Shown here: piece by piece, positions 28,406 through 38,112 of the stretch
Layout: the number at the start of each line of letters is the position of its first letter
Position numbering within the stretch: the stretch's first letter is position 1
DNA from: an uncultured Verrucomicrobiota bacterium
GTDB taxonomy: Bacteria; Verrucomicrobiota; Verrucomicrobiia; Limisphaerales; UBA1319
Assembly (NCBI GenBank): GCA_903845125.1
Contig: CAIMWS010000043.1
Coordinates: 1 to 64,000 of the forward strand
Direction of reading: 5' to 3'
Length of the DNA stretch: 64,000 bases
The notes under the pieces: generated by a model
Databases searched by the model: none
What the model was told of the DNA's origin: nothing
The model's input: only the letters and a program-made list of their open reading frames with translations
Position numbers and translations under genes: made by a program

Positions 28406-29872
28406 TTATTCCCGGCCGCTCCCGGCGAGGTGGCCGCGCCGCCAAAACCGCTCGATTTCCTCCAGGCTTCTGCCTTTGGTTTCCGGCACGTATTTCCAGA
28501 AGAACCAGGTGGCCACCGCACAAATGGCGGCGGAAGTAAGAAAAGCCGCCTGCATGCCAAACCGGGCCGAATACCAGGGGAACAGCTGGGCGCTGAGCGC
28601 ATTGGTGCACCAGTTGGCGAAGGTGGCGATGGAAGCCGCCCGCCCGCGGATGCGGTTCGGAAATATCTCCGGCGTGAGCACCCAGATCACCGCACAAATG
28701 GAGAAGGCAATGCTGGCCATATAGACACAGATCACCAGGCCGATCAAAAGACCCACGGTTTTGGAGACGACTGCCCCTTGGGCTGCGAATAGGAACAAGC
28801 CACCCAGAACCGCCAAAGCGAGCGAGACCACGGCCATGCCCCCGACTAATAGCGGGCGCCGCCCCCAGCGGTCGATGACCATGAGCGCCAGGATGGTAAA
28901 GACCAGGTTGATGAGACCAAAGCCCGCCTGGCTGAGCAGCGCGGCGGCATCCTGGTATCCGGCGGCCATGAGAATCTTGGGTCCATAGTAAACGACGATG
29001 TTCACCCCGGATAGTTGCCCAAAAACCGAAAGCATCACCCCCACGAGCAGGGCCAGGCGCAAGCCAGGCCTGAACAGCTCCCGCACGGAGCCTTCCTCAC
29101 GCGCCAGGCCCTCCATTATTTCCTGCTGTTCCCGCCGGGCCGTTTCCGTGCCCCCGATGCGGGCGAGGATGGCCAGGCCGCGTTCCGCCTGCCCGGCCTT
29201 AAGGAGCCAGCGCGGGCTCTCGGGCACGAAGAGCAACAGGACGAAAAACACCACGCACGGCACCATCTCAGCCCCAAACATGCCCCGCCAAAACTCGGCC
29301 ACCAGGGTCCAATGCCAGACGCCATGCCCCCCGAAGGCGGAGGGATTATTCTGCGCGAACTGCAGGATCAGCCAGTTGGACAGGTAGGCCAGCAAGATGC
29401 CGATGACGATGGAAAGCTGGTAAAAGGCCACCAGCCGGCCACGGTGCCTGGGAGGCGCAAACTCCGAGATGTAAAGCGGCGCCAGCACCGACGCCATCCC
29501 CACCCCCACCCCACCGATCCATCGGGCAATGACGAGCACGTTGAACGTGGGTGGGATGGCGGAGTAAAGCGCCGAGACGAACAAAAACACCGCCGAAATC
29601 AACAGGATCGGCTTGCGCCCGAAGCGGTCCCCCAGCACGCCCGACACCGCCGCGCCGAGAATGCAGCCCACCAGGGCCGAGCTGGTGAACCAGCCCTCCA
29701 GCATTTCGGTCAGGCCATATTGCTGTTTGACCCGCTCGACGGTCCCCGAGATGACCGCCGTATCAAAGCCGAACAACAAACCACCCAGTGAAGCCACCAG
29801 GCATACCAGTGACAAAAACAGCAGGCTGCCGCGGGCCTGAACGTCGTTTGGCGGTGGATCAAAGCGGTTCAT
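28406..29872 (-). CDS. sugar porter family MFS transporter
   Basis: A 488-residue inner-membrane protein with twelve predicted helices. Signatures of the sugar porter family are clear: GGLLFGFDTAVISG in helix 1, GDRFGRKPIL in the loop between helices 2 and 3, PESPRWLL before the central loop, DRWGRRPLL, and PETKGRSLEEIE after helix 12. It most resembles proton-coupled or facilitated xylose/glucose/galactose permeases. The gene is 20 bases upstream of the AGE epimerase gene on the same strand, so the pair probably imports and epimerises a monosaccharide or disaccharide released by the secreted enzymes around it. The substrate cannot be fixed from sequence. Confidence 0.93.
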   Translation of the reverse strand: MNRFDPPPNDVQARGSLLFLSLVCLVASLGGLLFGFDTAVISGTVERVKQQYGLTEMLEGWFTSSALVGCILGAAVSGVLGDRFGRKPILLISAVFLFVSALYSAIPPTFNVLVIARWIGGVGVGMASVLAPLYISEFAPPRHRGRLVAFYQLSIVIGILLAYLSNWLILQFAQNNPSAFGGHGVWHWTLVAEFWRGMFGAEMVPCVVFFVLLLFVPESPRWLLKAGQAERGLAILARIGGTETARREQQEIMEGLAREEGSVRELFRPGLRLALLVGVMLSVFGQLSGVNIVVYYGPKILMAAGYQDAAALLSQAGFGLINLVFTILALMVIDRWGRRPLLVGGMAVVSLALAVLGGLFLFAAQGAVVSKTVGLLIGLVICVYMASIAFSICAVIWVLTPEIFPNRIRGRAASIATFANWCTNALSAQLFPWYSARFGMQAAFLTSAAICAVATWFFWKYVPETKGRSLEEIERFWRRGHLAGSGRE

Positions 29873-29964
29873 AGCCTGGCTTGGATTTCATGATTTGCAC
29901 CCGGCCATGCTAAATTGGCCGGCGAGGTTAGTCGATAGCCAAAACAGTTTTGTTCGCCGGTGAA

Positions 29965-32889
29965 TTACTCAATCACCAGCCAGGTATATCCTTTGGCGGG
30001 GATTTCCACTGGCACTTGGACGTTGTATTCGCGGTCCAGGGCATACCGGATGGAAGCCCCTTCCCGCTCGCGGATCCGGGCAGCACCAGCCAGGCCGGTG
30101 TAATAAAGCGGAAGACTCAAAGTCCTTTTAACGGATTCGGGCAGCGGATTGTAAACCATGGCCAGGCCGCGGTGTTCCAGGGCGGGATTGACATGCAGCA
30201 TGCAGTCGATGTCCTGCCCATTGGGGCGCCGGACATGGATGATGTCGGAATCCAGGATGGCCCGGTATTTCTTGTACCAGGCGACGGTGTCCTTGACCAA
30301 CACACGGGTTTCCTCCACGTCGTAGAGGCGCGGCCCGCGGTAGCAGCTCTGGACTCCGGACCCAAAATTCTGCGCCAGGTGCGCGCCATACGCATCCAGG
30401 TGGTCTTTGAGTGGCTCGAGCGTGGCGGCCGGCCCCCCGCCGTGATATTCCACCAGCGGCGTCATCATCCAGCCCATGCTCGACAGCTTGTGCCAGGTGC
30501 CGTCGTAGATGTTCTGGCGGCCAATGAGGATCTGGTATTCGCGGGGCAGGGACCAGTTTTCCTCCCGGTAACCCATGCCGGTCTTGTTGCTGCCTTGGTG
30601 GAAGTAGCTGTCCGGCGCATTGACGAATATCCCCCGCCGCCGGCAGCCGTGGAAAAACTCGGTCATCTTCTCCCATTGCACCCGGAAGGAGTCCTCGCGG
30701 CCCTGGTGATACTTGTGTGTGGTGGACTCGCAAGGATAACCGTGGTAGGGACCATCGGTTTCGATGACGTCCTGCCCGACGAAATCCATGAAATCAAAGA
30801 GGTGCTTGAAGTAACGATCCACATACTCCGAGCCGAGGCAAAGGCTGGGCGGGTAAAAGTCCTGCTTGGCGTCATTGGCCGGCCCCTTGGAAGCGGTGGA
30901 GCAAAACAGGATGTAGCCGCCGATCCGGATGCCTTTGGAGTGGGCATAGTCGAAGTCCGCCTTGATCCGTTCCCAATATCGGCGATCCGTGCTGTTCATG
31001 TCGAAACCACTCCAAAAAGTGATGATGATCATCTCAAAGCCAGTCTCCACGCACTGGTCCACCGCGCGACGGATGGATTCGGAATCGGAGTTGCGCAGGT
31101 GCATGAAGATGGGGTTTTCCTGCGTCCAGGGCGCCACGGCGCGGAACATCTTCCGGCGGGCCAGGCCCTGGCGCTCGGCATCGTCGTTATCGTGGAGGGT
31201 CTCAAAGGTCCGGAACGAGGTGAAGACCTCGCCGGGTTTCAGGGTTTTGGCGAGGCCCTGCGAATACTGGCTCAGCAAAAGATAGCGCGCGGCCCCCAGG
31301 CTGGGGAAATCGCGGGCATCCACCGGCTTCCAGGGATGGTCCAAAGTGGTGTTGGAAATGTAACGCAGATCCCCGATGGGTTCCCGGCCTTCGGAGTAGG
31401 TGGCATAAAGCGGATCCTCCTCCCAGCGGGTGGTGGTCATCCTGCTGAACGTGTAATCGCTTTCGACCCAGATGCGCGAAGCCTGGTCGTGGGGCACCGC
31501 CAGCATCTCCGCCACCAACTGGCCGATCTGGATCTCCTTCAGGCCGGCGTTCCGGACCACCACCTGTTTGCTCAGGATCGGCAGGCCGTCGAACATCTCA
31601 TAATGCACCGCCACCTGAAGGCCGCCACCCGAACGGGATTGGAAATGCAGCGTCAGCCGCTTGCCTTTGGGGGGCCAAGCGGTTTCCGGCGCTCCGTAGC
31701 GCGGATGCCACGGGAGATTGCTGGCCACATCGCCGGTCTCCAGGCCGGTAAAACCGAGCGCTGCGGGATCACCCGTCAGCGTGGCGATCCAGGCACGGTC
31801 GAAGTAGTTGTGCACCGGCTGGCCGAGCAGGCCGCCAACGTGCAGTTTTTGACCATTCACGGTCAACACGGCTTCCGGGCGGATGGACCGCACGAATTCA
31901 GCGCCGGAACGCAGGTTCTTGAAGCTCATGGTGGCCGCCGCCGGGGCCGCCAAACTGGCATCGGCGACCAGGAACGTGCGACTGATCAGCCCGTTGGCCA
32001 GCCTGATCTGCGCGCTTTGGTGATCCGGACCGGGCAACACCTCCACTGCGGTGGGGGTGGCGGGCGCCTTGACCAGCCAATCCTCCGAGGCGGGGGCCGA
32101 ATCCAATTGATCAACCAGCCTGACCCCGGGCGTCTTCAATACTGCGGCCACCAGGCTCGAACGGACCTGCCGGCCTTCGGCCTGGATGCGCTTCAGCTCC
32201 GGAACGTCCAGCAGGAAATCCGCCACCGGGTCAAATTGGCCCGGCTGGAACGTGGCGTAGCGGACCTCGGCCACTGCGCCATCGAATGCCTCCCGCCCCG
32301 GGGCGGTGGCGCCGATGGAGAAATTCTGCGGTCCTCCGCCCAAACCCGGCAATTCACATATTTTCCGGCCATTGAGCCAGCCGCTCACCCGGTCGCTGGA
32401 CTTTACGATGGCCAGATGCGTCCATACCCCCGGCGCCACCGGCGCCAGCGGGGTGAACCCGATCCCGCCCACCAGGACACCCCAGTGATCGCCGGATTGA
32501 CCCAGGATGAAACCGATGCCGCCATGGCCGTTGGCCACCACCGTATGCAGGCCGCCCGCATTCCCCAGGCGCGCGCAAGCCCAGGCCTCCAGCACAAAGT
32601 TGCCGCCCCCGGCCAGGTTTCGCGCCACCCGGTAGCACTGGCTGGGATCGCTGAACTGAATGGATGAATCATAGTGCGAACACCGTGCCCCGGGAGCACT
32701 GGCGGCGGCTTTCGGCGCCCCCTCGCGCGCCAGATCCGGCCCGCCCGGCGCGAGGCTTTTCCAGGTTTCCGGCGCGGTGGGGGCTTGGACGCCGCGGAGG
32801 TCACGCAGGTTGTAGTGTGCCACTTCCTGCACCGCCGCCGCGCCAGACAACGGCAGGATAACCGCTAAAAAAAGGCCAAGTTTATTCAT
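29965..32889 (-). CDS. secreted LamG plus GH36/GH27-like glycosidase
   Basis: A 974-residue protein with a signal peptide (MNKLGLFLAVILPLSGAAA). Residues about 20-235 are a LamG jelly roll (FVLEAWACARLG, VWTHLAIVKSSDRVSGWLNGRKI). Then comes a super-sandwich-like beta region with the GH36/GH97-like phrase PILSKQVVVRNAGLKEI. The barrel contains FEMIIITFWSGFDM, IRIGGYILFCST, VIETDGPYHGYPC and REYQILIGRQNIYDG. Asp in IETDG is the best candidate nucleophile by analogy with the alpha-galactosidase clan; this is inference. The C-terminal beta sandwich ends in a typical VEIPAKGYTWLVIE. Alpha-galactosidase or a related exo-enzyme is a reasonable guess. It is separated from the SASA esterase gene by only four bases. 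Confidence 0.8.
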   Translation of the reverse strand: MNKLGLFLAVILPLSGAAAVQEVAHYNLRDLRGVQAPTAPETWKSLAPGGPDLAREGAPKAAASAPGARCSHYDSSIQFSDPSQCYRVARNLAGGGNFVLEAWACARLGNAGGLHTVVANGHGGIGFILGQSGDHWGVLVGGIGFTPLAPVAPGVWTHLAIVKSSDRVSGWLNGRKICELPGLGGGPQNFSIGATAPGREAFDGAVAEVRYATFQPGQFDPVADFLLDVPELKRIQAEGRQVRSSLVAAVLKTPGVRLVDQLDSAPASEDWLVKAPATPTAVEVLPGPDHQSAQIRLANGLISRTFLVADASLAAPAAATMSFKNLRSGAEFVRSIRPEAVLTVNGQKLHVGGLLGQPVHNYFDRAWIATLTGDPAALGFTGLETGDVASNLPWHPRYGAPETAWPPKGKRLTLHFQSRSGGGLQVAVHYEMFDGLPILSKQVVVRNAGLKEIQIGQLVAEMLAVPHDQASRIWVESDYTFSRMTTTRWEEDPLYATYSEGREPIGDLRYISNTTLDHPWKPVDARDFPSLGAARYLLLSQYSQGLAKTLKPGEVFTSFRTFETLHDNDDAERQGLARRKMFRAVAPWTQENPIFMHLRNSDSESIRRAVDQCVETGFEMIIITFWSGFDMNSTDRRYWERIKADFDYAHSKGIRIGGYILFCSTASKGPANDAKQDFYPPSLCLGSEYVDRYFKHLFDFMDFVGQDVIETDGPYHGYPCESTTHKYHQGREDSFRVQWEKMTEFFHGCRRRGIFVNAPDSYFHQGSNKTGMGYREENWSLPREYQILIGRQNIYDGTWHKLSSMGWMMTPLVEYHGGGPAATLEPLKDHLDAYGAHLAQNFGSGVQSCYRGPRLYDVEETRVLVKDTVAWYKKYRAILDSDIIHVRRPNGQDIDCMLHVNPALEHRGLAMVYNPLPESVKRTLSLPLYYTGLAGAARIREREGASIRYALDREYNVQVPVEIPAKGYTWLVIE

Positions 32890-32893
32890 AGGA

Positions 32894-33868
32894 TCATTTC
32901 TCAGGAATAGTGGTTGGGATGGGGAGACGTTGAGCGCCAGGGATCATGGTCGACATCGCCTCCGCGAACCGGGCGCCGAGTGTCAACATGCCATCGGCGG
33001 TGAAATGAGCGGCATCGCCGCTGACGCGCGGCAAATCGATGGTTTTGACCAACCGCGTTTGGCGGTCCTCCCGGCAGACCTCCTCCTGGCCTTGGCGGGC
33101 GATATCCCCAAACGCCCAGGTGTGGCTGTTCACCTGGCCGATGGCGAACGGCAGGGAAGGCGCCTGCAGATCTTTCCGCACCGAGCGGATGAAGCCGCTT
33201 AATAGCTGGGCGTAGTCCCCGGCCATTTTCCGGCTGATCCCTCCTTCGTGCTCCCCCTGCATCCAGATAAAACCGGACAACTCCGCTGGTTTCCCCTCGC
33301 GTTCAAGGGCGGCTAACGCGGCGCGGAGGTTGGCCAGGAGCGCCCGGTAAAGCGTCCCGGCCTCCTGGCCGTCGGATGGCGGGTGCCAATTGCGGCCCTG
33401 GTCATTATAGCCGGCCAGGGCGGGAATGTAATCCTGGTAATCCGCGCTCCGGGCAATGCCGGTCCCGCCTGAGGCATATTTGACGATCGCGATCTCCTCT
33501 CCCGGCAGCATCCGCTCCAGTTCCCTGGCCAGGCCAATCTCCGGCCCAAAGGAGCCCGCCTCGCCCACCCGCAGCGTGGTCCACAGGTTTTCCTGGTTTT
33601 GGAGCGTATCCTTCCCGGGCCAATACCGGATCCGGGGTTGCACCCGCAGCGCCTCCGGGAACGCTTCCCGGCCGCCGTGGTATTGCCGGATGTGGTTGTA
33701 ACCTTGCGCGTTGGACTGCCCCGAGACGACAAACACCCGCCACGGCCGCCGGCTTTGGGCCGGAGCCAACGCCGGGGCGGCCAGCAGCACGCACGCCACC
33801 GCGGCGAGCAACTGGCCAAGGAATCGTTGCGCCGCCATTCCGCAGGGGCCGCGGCACCCGGTTTTCAC
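32894..33868 (-). CDS. secreted SASA-domain carbohydrate esterase (sialate O-acetylesterase-like)
   Basis: A 324-residue SGNH-type esterase. The GTG start overlaps the stop of the upstream GH89 gene (GTGA), showing tight operon coupling. A hydrophobic signal follows (FLGQLLAAVACVLLAAPALA). VVSGQSNAQG supplies the nucleophile Ser52, FIWMQGEHEG is the block with the conserved Glu and Gly, and DAAHFTADGM near the C-terminus supplies the Asp-x-x-His pair. These are the features of the SASA/CE6-type family, which removes O-acetyl groups from sialic acid or xylan. Coupling to the SGNH-GH89 gene suggests deacetylation of the same glycan that GH89 cleaves. Confidence 0.88.
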   Translation of the reverse strand: MKTGCRGPCGMAAQRFLGQLLAAVACVLLAAPALAPAQSRRPWRVFVVSGQSNAQGYNHIRQYHGGREAFPEALRVQPRIRYWPGKDTLQNQENLWTTLRVGEAGSFGPEIGLARELERMLPGEEIAIVKYASGGTGIARSADYQDYIPALAGYNDQGRNWHPPSDGQEAGTLYRALLANLRAALAALEREGKPAELSGFIWMQGEHEGGISRKMAGDYAQLLSGFIRSVRKDLQAPSLPFAIGQVNSHTWAFGDIARQGQEEVCREDRQTRLVKTIDLPRVSGDAAHFTADGMLTLGARFAEAMSTMIPGAQRLPIPTTIPEK

Positions 33869-36800
33869 TTTTCAAACGCCATTACTTCGACCAAATGCCG
33901 GCCGGTATTGGCTGAGTTGAGGGTCTGGGTCACGCGCAAATAGCGCACCGTGCGCGGTGGAAAAACGCAGGTATACCCCTCCTCAGCCGCGGGTTCTTTC
34001 TGGTCGCGGCGGTCGGCCACCAACTCCCATTGCCGGGCATCGTGGGAGACTTCCAATTTGAAACCATAATGGCGGCGATCGCCGTAGTAACCCACCACCA
34101 CCACCCGGCCGATCCGGGTTGGCTGCCCGAAATCGACCTGCCACCAGGCTTGCGGGTCGTGGGTGACGTCGGTGGCCCAATACGCTTCCGTGCTGTTGCT
34201 GAAACCGTCATTGGCCAGGCTGGCCGGATGTCCCGGCAGGGCCGCCGAACAGGTGGCCGGCTTGCCCGTGGTCAGGCTCACCGCGTTGGGGGTGAAATCC
34301 GGAAGATATTTTTCGCAGAGCTGGCGCCCCAGGACCACCGGATCCCCCTGGGGCGCGGTGGCATAAGTTTCCCGGGCCCGGGTCCACCGCACCTCCAGGT
34401 CGCGGACCTCCTGTTCAAAAGCTCCGGAGTCAAACGCCGCCCCGCCTTCCAAGGCCGCGCCCATCCGCCGGAAAAACAGCTCCCAGCGCGGCAGGTAAAA
34501 TCCGGTGATCAGGCCGGACCACTGCCGCTGGGCATATTCGTGGAGCACCCCATCGCGGGGGCCCCAGAGGGTGATCAGGTTCCGGGCATTCCACTCGTAG
34601 AGCCGGCGTTCCTCGTCATTGCCCGCCCACTGCCGGGCATCGGCCAGCCAGCGGCCCAGGAGGAATTCCTCGCGGGTGCCCAGCAACCGGTCCAGGTCGC
34701 GGAGCAGTTCCAGGAACCGGGCCGTGGCCTCGCCAAAAGCCGGGCGATCCTTGAGCTCGTAGGCCCGGGCAACGCGCTGGAGCTTCATGGCGGCCAGGCT
34801 GTCCAGGACGTGCCGCCCCACGTGTACGAGATCAAACCGGTAGGCATCCACGCCCCCCAACTCGCCACCGCAGGCAAGCAGTTTCTGCCAGGCTTGGGCC
34901 AGGCGGGATTTTTCGTAAGGTGCGCCGGCGACGGCCCACTGCGGCCGGCCGGAAAAGGCGGGGCGGTTGCACACCAGGGAGTCGGTGCGGTTGGGCTCCT
35001 GGTAGGCGGTTTCACGCAAGGTGCTCCAGGCCTCCGCGGCGGCGGCGGGCAGCCGCCCGTAGCGGCTGAGGGCAAATTCCGGCACCCAGTTTTTCAGGTC
35101 CGGGGCGGCGGCCCGCCAGGCCATTTCACCCATGAGACTGTTCACCACGGGATTGTAGCCCAGCGCTTCGTTCACAAAACCGATGCCCGACAAGCGTCCG
35201 CGCTGCGGGCTGGTTCTGGCGGCTTGGAGGGCGTCCGCGATTTGCGGCAGCCCGCCGTGGAGGCTCACCACCCCGCCAAAATCCTGGATCAGGCAATACA
35301 GCCACGGCTTGCCGTAGAACGCCTCGGTCCGGCTCCAAACCGGAGCTTGCTCGCAATAAAGATCCAGCAGGATCATCCGGTCATCCGGCACCGCCCCCAG
35401 CAAGGCTTTGGCCTGGGGCGGCTTCCAGAACTGCGGCGCATTGTGGAAGACCCAGCCTTGCATCACCCAGATGGCCTCGGGATCTCCCGCCCGCATGGCC
35501 TCGTAAACCCCTTTACCCATGGCCGCCAGAAAGGGTGGATCATTGCTCGGGGGGGGCATTTCAATGAAGGTATCCGAGGCGTAAAGATGATCGGTGCCAA
35601 ATTCGCGGGTCTGCTCCGCGATGAACCGCCGGCCTATTTCCACGAACAGCGGCTGGCTGGGATCCAGGAAACGGGTGGGCGGGAAGTCACACCACGAAGG
35701 CAGTTTGTGCAGTGTGGCCTGGGGAAACACGTTGGTGAGGGCGGCCGGCACATGACCGGTGAAACCTTGCAGCACGGGCGTCATGCCCAGTTCCCGCTGG
35801 CGGCCGACGATCCGTTTCTGCAGCGCCAGGTGCCGGTCGATCCAGCTTTGCGGCAGCGGCCCGCCCCAGGCGTCGATGCACCCCATCCAGCCGAACGGCA
35901 GGTAGGCGGGCCCCACAAAAAATTCCTCCAGCTGGCGGTCGGTCAAGCCCAGGTCATGGTAAACCTTGCGCCAGATCGCCTCCTGGCCGGTGACGGACAA
36001 GGGCATATTGATCCCTTCCAAAGCCATCCAATCAATCAAACGTTCCCACTGGGCCCAGTCGAACCACGGCAGGCTGTAGCTGAAAGCGCAGAAATTCAGG
36101 TAATAACGGTATTTGAACGGGCTCACCTGGCGGACCTTGCCCGGAACCTCCGGCAGCGGATCCGGCAGCGCCAGGTTGCTGCCCCACAGCGACATCTGGC
36201 AGTGGCAATAATGCTTCAAATACCAATTCAACGCCGAGGCTTGCGAAACCCCGTTGTTGCCGCGCAGGATGACGCGCCCATCCCGGGTTTCAATTTCAAA
36301 AACATCGCCCGCCGGATCCTTGGGGATGTTTTCCAGCACGAACTTTTGCGCCTGTCCGGGGAGCAGGCGCGCCACCAGCCCGCGGGCGGATGGGGCATCC
36401 ACAATGGGCTGATCCCCCATCAGTTGCGCCAGCATCGGCTCCGCCGCCTGCACCCAGGCCTCGGTCCCCGCCGGCCCGGGATGCAGCAAATCCCACATCA
36501 GGTCCGTGTTGATTTTCCCGTCCGGGCGCAGGAACACCTGGTTGATATCGAGCCAGAACACCTGCCGGCCATCCGCCAGTTGGGCGGTGAGCTCGCCCGC
36601 GCGGCGGCAGGTCTCAATGCATTGGGCGGAGGAATTGAATGCCGGCGGGCTGATCCCCTGCTCCTGGTCCCCACCGCGCGGGAATATGCGCAGCAGGAGA
36701 ATCCTGGACGCTGGGTGGCGCAGGCGGATCAGATCGACAATCGCCTTGGTGCCCGCGAAAACCTCCTCCGGCGTATGGACTTTGGGGAAATGCCGGTCAT

Positions 36801-37176
36801 CGGTATTGTTCGTGCCGATCAGGATCATGAATACCTTCGGCGAGCGGGCAAAATCGAGTTCCCCGTGGAGCAGGTTCCAAAGGATGTTCTCGGTTCGGTA
36901 GCCATTATGGCCGAGATTGATCGCACGGCGTGGCGCAAAATGCCTGTCCCAAACCGCCTTCAGCGGCTCGTATTTTCCGCCGAGTTCGCCGATGGTGTGG
37001 GTGATCGAATCGCCAATCAGCACGAGGTCGTAGTCCCCGGATTTAACCGCTTTTACTTTCTCCTCGTGCCGGGCAGTGGGTGAAGCGGCCGGATAATCGG
37101 CATCGCCCGGCTTGGGTTCAGCCGCCGCCAGCGCGGATGCCAAGGCGAAAATCGGCCAAAAAATGGCTTTATTCAT
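33865..37176 (-). CDS. SGNH hydrolase - GH89 alpha-N-acetylglucosaminidase - F5/8C fusion
   Basis: About 1103 residues from ATG 37176, chosen because it gives a signal peptide (MNKAIFWPIFALASALAAA); the 56 codons before it in the ORF track look non-coding. Residues about 45-285 are a full SGNH/GDSL esterase: GDSIT at 55-59, GHNGYRTENI, IGTNNTDDRH and DLLHPG. Residues about 300-950 are a NAGLU-type GH89 enzyme with ALNWYLKHYCHCQMSLWG, the acid/base block ASDTFIEMPPP and the second Glu in GIGFVNEALGYNP. The last about 120 residues are a discoidin domain (RIGRVVVVGYYGDRRHYG). NAGLU removes terminal alpha-GlcNAc, as in heparan sulfate and gastric mucin. The esterase fused to it may first remove an ester decoration. 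The GTGA overlap links it to the SASA gene. Confidence 0.92.
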   Translation of the reverse strand: MNKAIFWPIFALASALAAAEPKPGDADYPAASPTARHEEKVKAVKSGDYDLVLIGDSITHTIGELGGKYEPLKAVWDRHFAPRRAINLGHNGYRTENILWNLLHGELDFARSPKVFMILIGTNNTDDRHFPKVHTPEEVFAGTKAIVDLIRLRHPASRILLLRIFPRGGDQEQGISPPAFNSSAQCIETCRRAGELTAQLADGRQVFWLDINQVFLRPDGKINTDLMWDLLHPGPAGTEAWVQAAEPMLAQLMGDQPIVDAPSARGLVARLLPGQAQKFVLENIPKDPAGDVFEIETRDGRVILRGNNGVSQASALNWYLKHYCHCQMSLWGSNLALPDPLPEVPGKVRQVSPFKYRYYLNFCAFSYSLPWFDWAQWERLIDWMALEGINMPLSVTGQEAIWRKVYHDLGLTDRQLEEFFVGPAYLPFGWMGCIDAWGGPLPQSWIDRHLALQKRIVGRQRELGMTPVLQGFTGHVPAALTNVFPQATLHKLPSWCDFPPTRFLDPSQPLFVEIGRRFIAEQTREFGTDHLYASDTFIEMPPPSNDPPFLAAMGKGVYEAMRAGDPEAIWVMQGWVFHNAPQFWKPPQAKALLGAVPDDRMILLDLYCEQAPVWSRTEAFYGKPWLYCLIQDFGGVVSLHGGLPQIADALQAARTSPQRGRLSGIGFVNEALGYNPVVNSLMGEMAWRAAAPDLKNWVPEFALSRYGRLPAAAAEAWSTLRETAYQEPNRTDSLVCNRPAFSGRPQWAVAGAPYEKSRLAQAWQKLLACGGELGGVDAYRFDLVHVGRHVLDSLAAMKLQRVARAYELKDRPAFGEATARFLELLRDLDRLLGTREEFLLGRWLADARQWAGNDEERRLYEWNARNLITLWGPRDGVLHEYAQRQWSGLITGFYLPRWELFFRRMGAALEGGAAFDSGAFEQEVRDLEVRWTRARETYATAPQGDPVVLGRQLCEKYLPDFTPNAVSLTTGKPATCSAALPGHPASLANDGFSNSTEAYWATDVTHDPQAWWQVDFGQPTRIGRVVVVGYYGDRRHYGFKLEVSHDARQWELVADRRDQKEPAAEEGYTCVFPPRTVRYLRVTQTLNSANTGRHLVEVMAFEK

Positions 37177-37809
37177 GTTGGACGGTGATTTTGAGGGTTT
37201 CAGGGGATCGGATTCCGGATTTCGGCCACTTGGGGAAATCGGCTGTGCCAGGAGGTTTCCCCGGCTGTAACCGACCCAAGGTGTCGTATTGCTGGAGCGG
37301 GTAAAAACCACCAGCCAAGGCCGGACTGGTGCGCCGGTTGGCAACCTGGCGGCCGCAACCGGAACTGGCCAGCGCTCCGGTGTTGGCCAAGACCATCACC
37401 CAATTGGGCCGGTCCAGATTGCCCTGTATGGCGGTCGTTTTCATCCGGGAATGCTCATTCTGTTTCACCTGAGTCTGCCGAACCCAATCGAAAGTCTCAA
37501 GGTTAGAATAGGTAAGAACAGGTGCCTTTGCCGGCGCCATTGGGAATCGGGCCGAGCTGGCTGTGAGCCGGATGATAACTGAAAGCCCGGGCCAGCGGGG
37601 AATTGCCATGCTTCCGGCGGCGGCGGGTCCCACCTACCAATAATCCAGCCGGACTGAGGTTGCGCCCGATGCTGATTCAACGCACCCGCTCGGATCACGG
37701 CTTGGAAAATCATTCCATCTTGCACACCCTCTGTGAGACCGCCCGGCGGCAAGTTAAAAAGGCGATAGGCTTGTTGGTGGTTTACACCAATCAACACGAA
37801 TCAACTCGT
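37177..37809. other. 633-bp stretch without a supportable gene
   Basis: Between the GH89 start and the small membrane protein gene I see only short ORFs with no recognisable family. Two minus-strand ORFs (37169-37633 and 37465-37797) overlap each other, have no good start and read as low-information sequence. No strong hairpin or promoter pair is evident. The segment must carry the promoter of the long GH89-to-FG-GAP minus-strand run, but I cannot place it. Confidence 0.4.
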
Positions 37810-38112
37810 TTATGGAAGCTTGATCTGATTCCAAGAATTCGTCGGTGAAAGCCGGTAAAAGACCATGTCCAACGGAAAATAAAGGTGGTTGAATATGGAG
37901 ACTTCAACCGCATCTGGACCGCCTTTTTGAATTCGACCAACCGTTTGCCCAAACCGAAACGCCGACTGAAATTGGACGTTTCCAAACTGGTCCACCGCCG
38001 CCACGTTGCGAGCCATCAATATAAAATAGGAGGCAACATACATCGCGATAAGAACGGCGAAAAAAACCGCAGACTTAACGAAAAAATGCAACCAACCATG
38101 ATTCGTTTTCAC
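37810..38112 (-). CDS. small single-TM membrane protein, unknown function
   Basis: A 100-residue ORF starting with GTG. It has a convincing membrane segment (FFVKSAVFFAVLIAMYVASYFIL) after a short cytoplasmic start, then a polar tail of about 65 residues ending in FNHLYFPLDMVFYRLSP. The amino-acid composition is like a real protein and unlike the antisense shadows around it. Small proteins of this shape, with one helix and an exported C-terminal part, occur scattered in environmental Verrucomicrobia and are of unknown role. No Shine-Dalgarno or neighbouring partner is visible. It may also be a remnant. Confidence 0.5.
   Translation of the reverse strand: MKTNHGWLHFFVKSAVFFAVLIAMYVASYFILMARNVAAVDQFGNVQFQSAFRFGQTVGRIQKGGPDAVEVSIFNHLYFPLDMVFYRLSPTNSWNQIKLP

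Noticed and set aside
28386-28697. 104-codon N-terminal extension of the AGE epimerase in the ORF track
   Set aside because: Overlaps the MFS gene end, translates to low-complexity sequence, and the family length is about 400 residues from the internal ATG 28385.
26223-28724. 833-codon plus-strand ORF opposite paralogue B and the AGE gene
   Set aside because: Spans two convincing minus-strand genes and has no protein-like features.
29901-29922. Hairpin CCGGCCA...TGGCCGG between the LamG glycosidase and the MFS gene
   Set aside because: Only seven base pairs and no T run, so it is not listed as a terminator.
29950-32667. 905-codon plus-strand ORF opposite the LamG glycosidase
   Set aside because: Shadow of the minus-strand gene; no signal, motif or ribosome site.
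34030-37083. 1017-codon plus-strand ORF opposite the GH89 fusion gene
   Set aside because: It is the antisense of a well-supported gene, has no recognisable domain and shows the Pro/Gly/Arg/His bias expected of a shadow frame in GC-rich DNA.
37169-37633. 154-codon minus-strand ORF upstream of the GH89 gene
   Set aside because: Overlaps the GH89 start and another ORF, no family resemblance, no good start site; kept only as a note.
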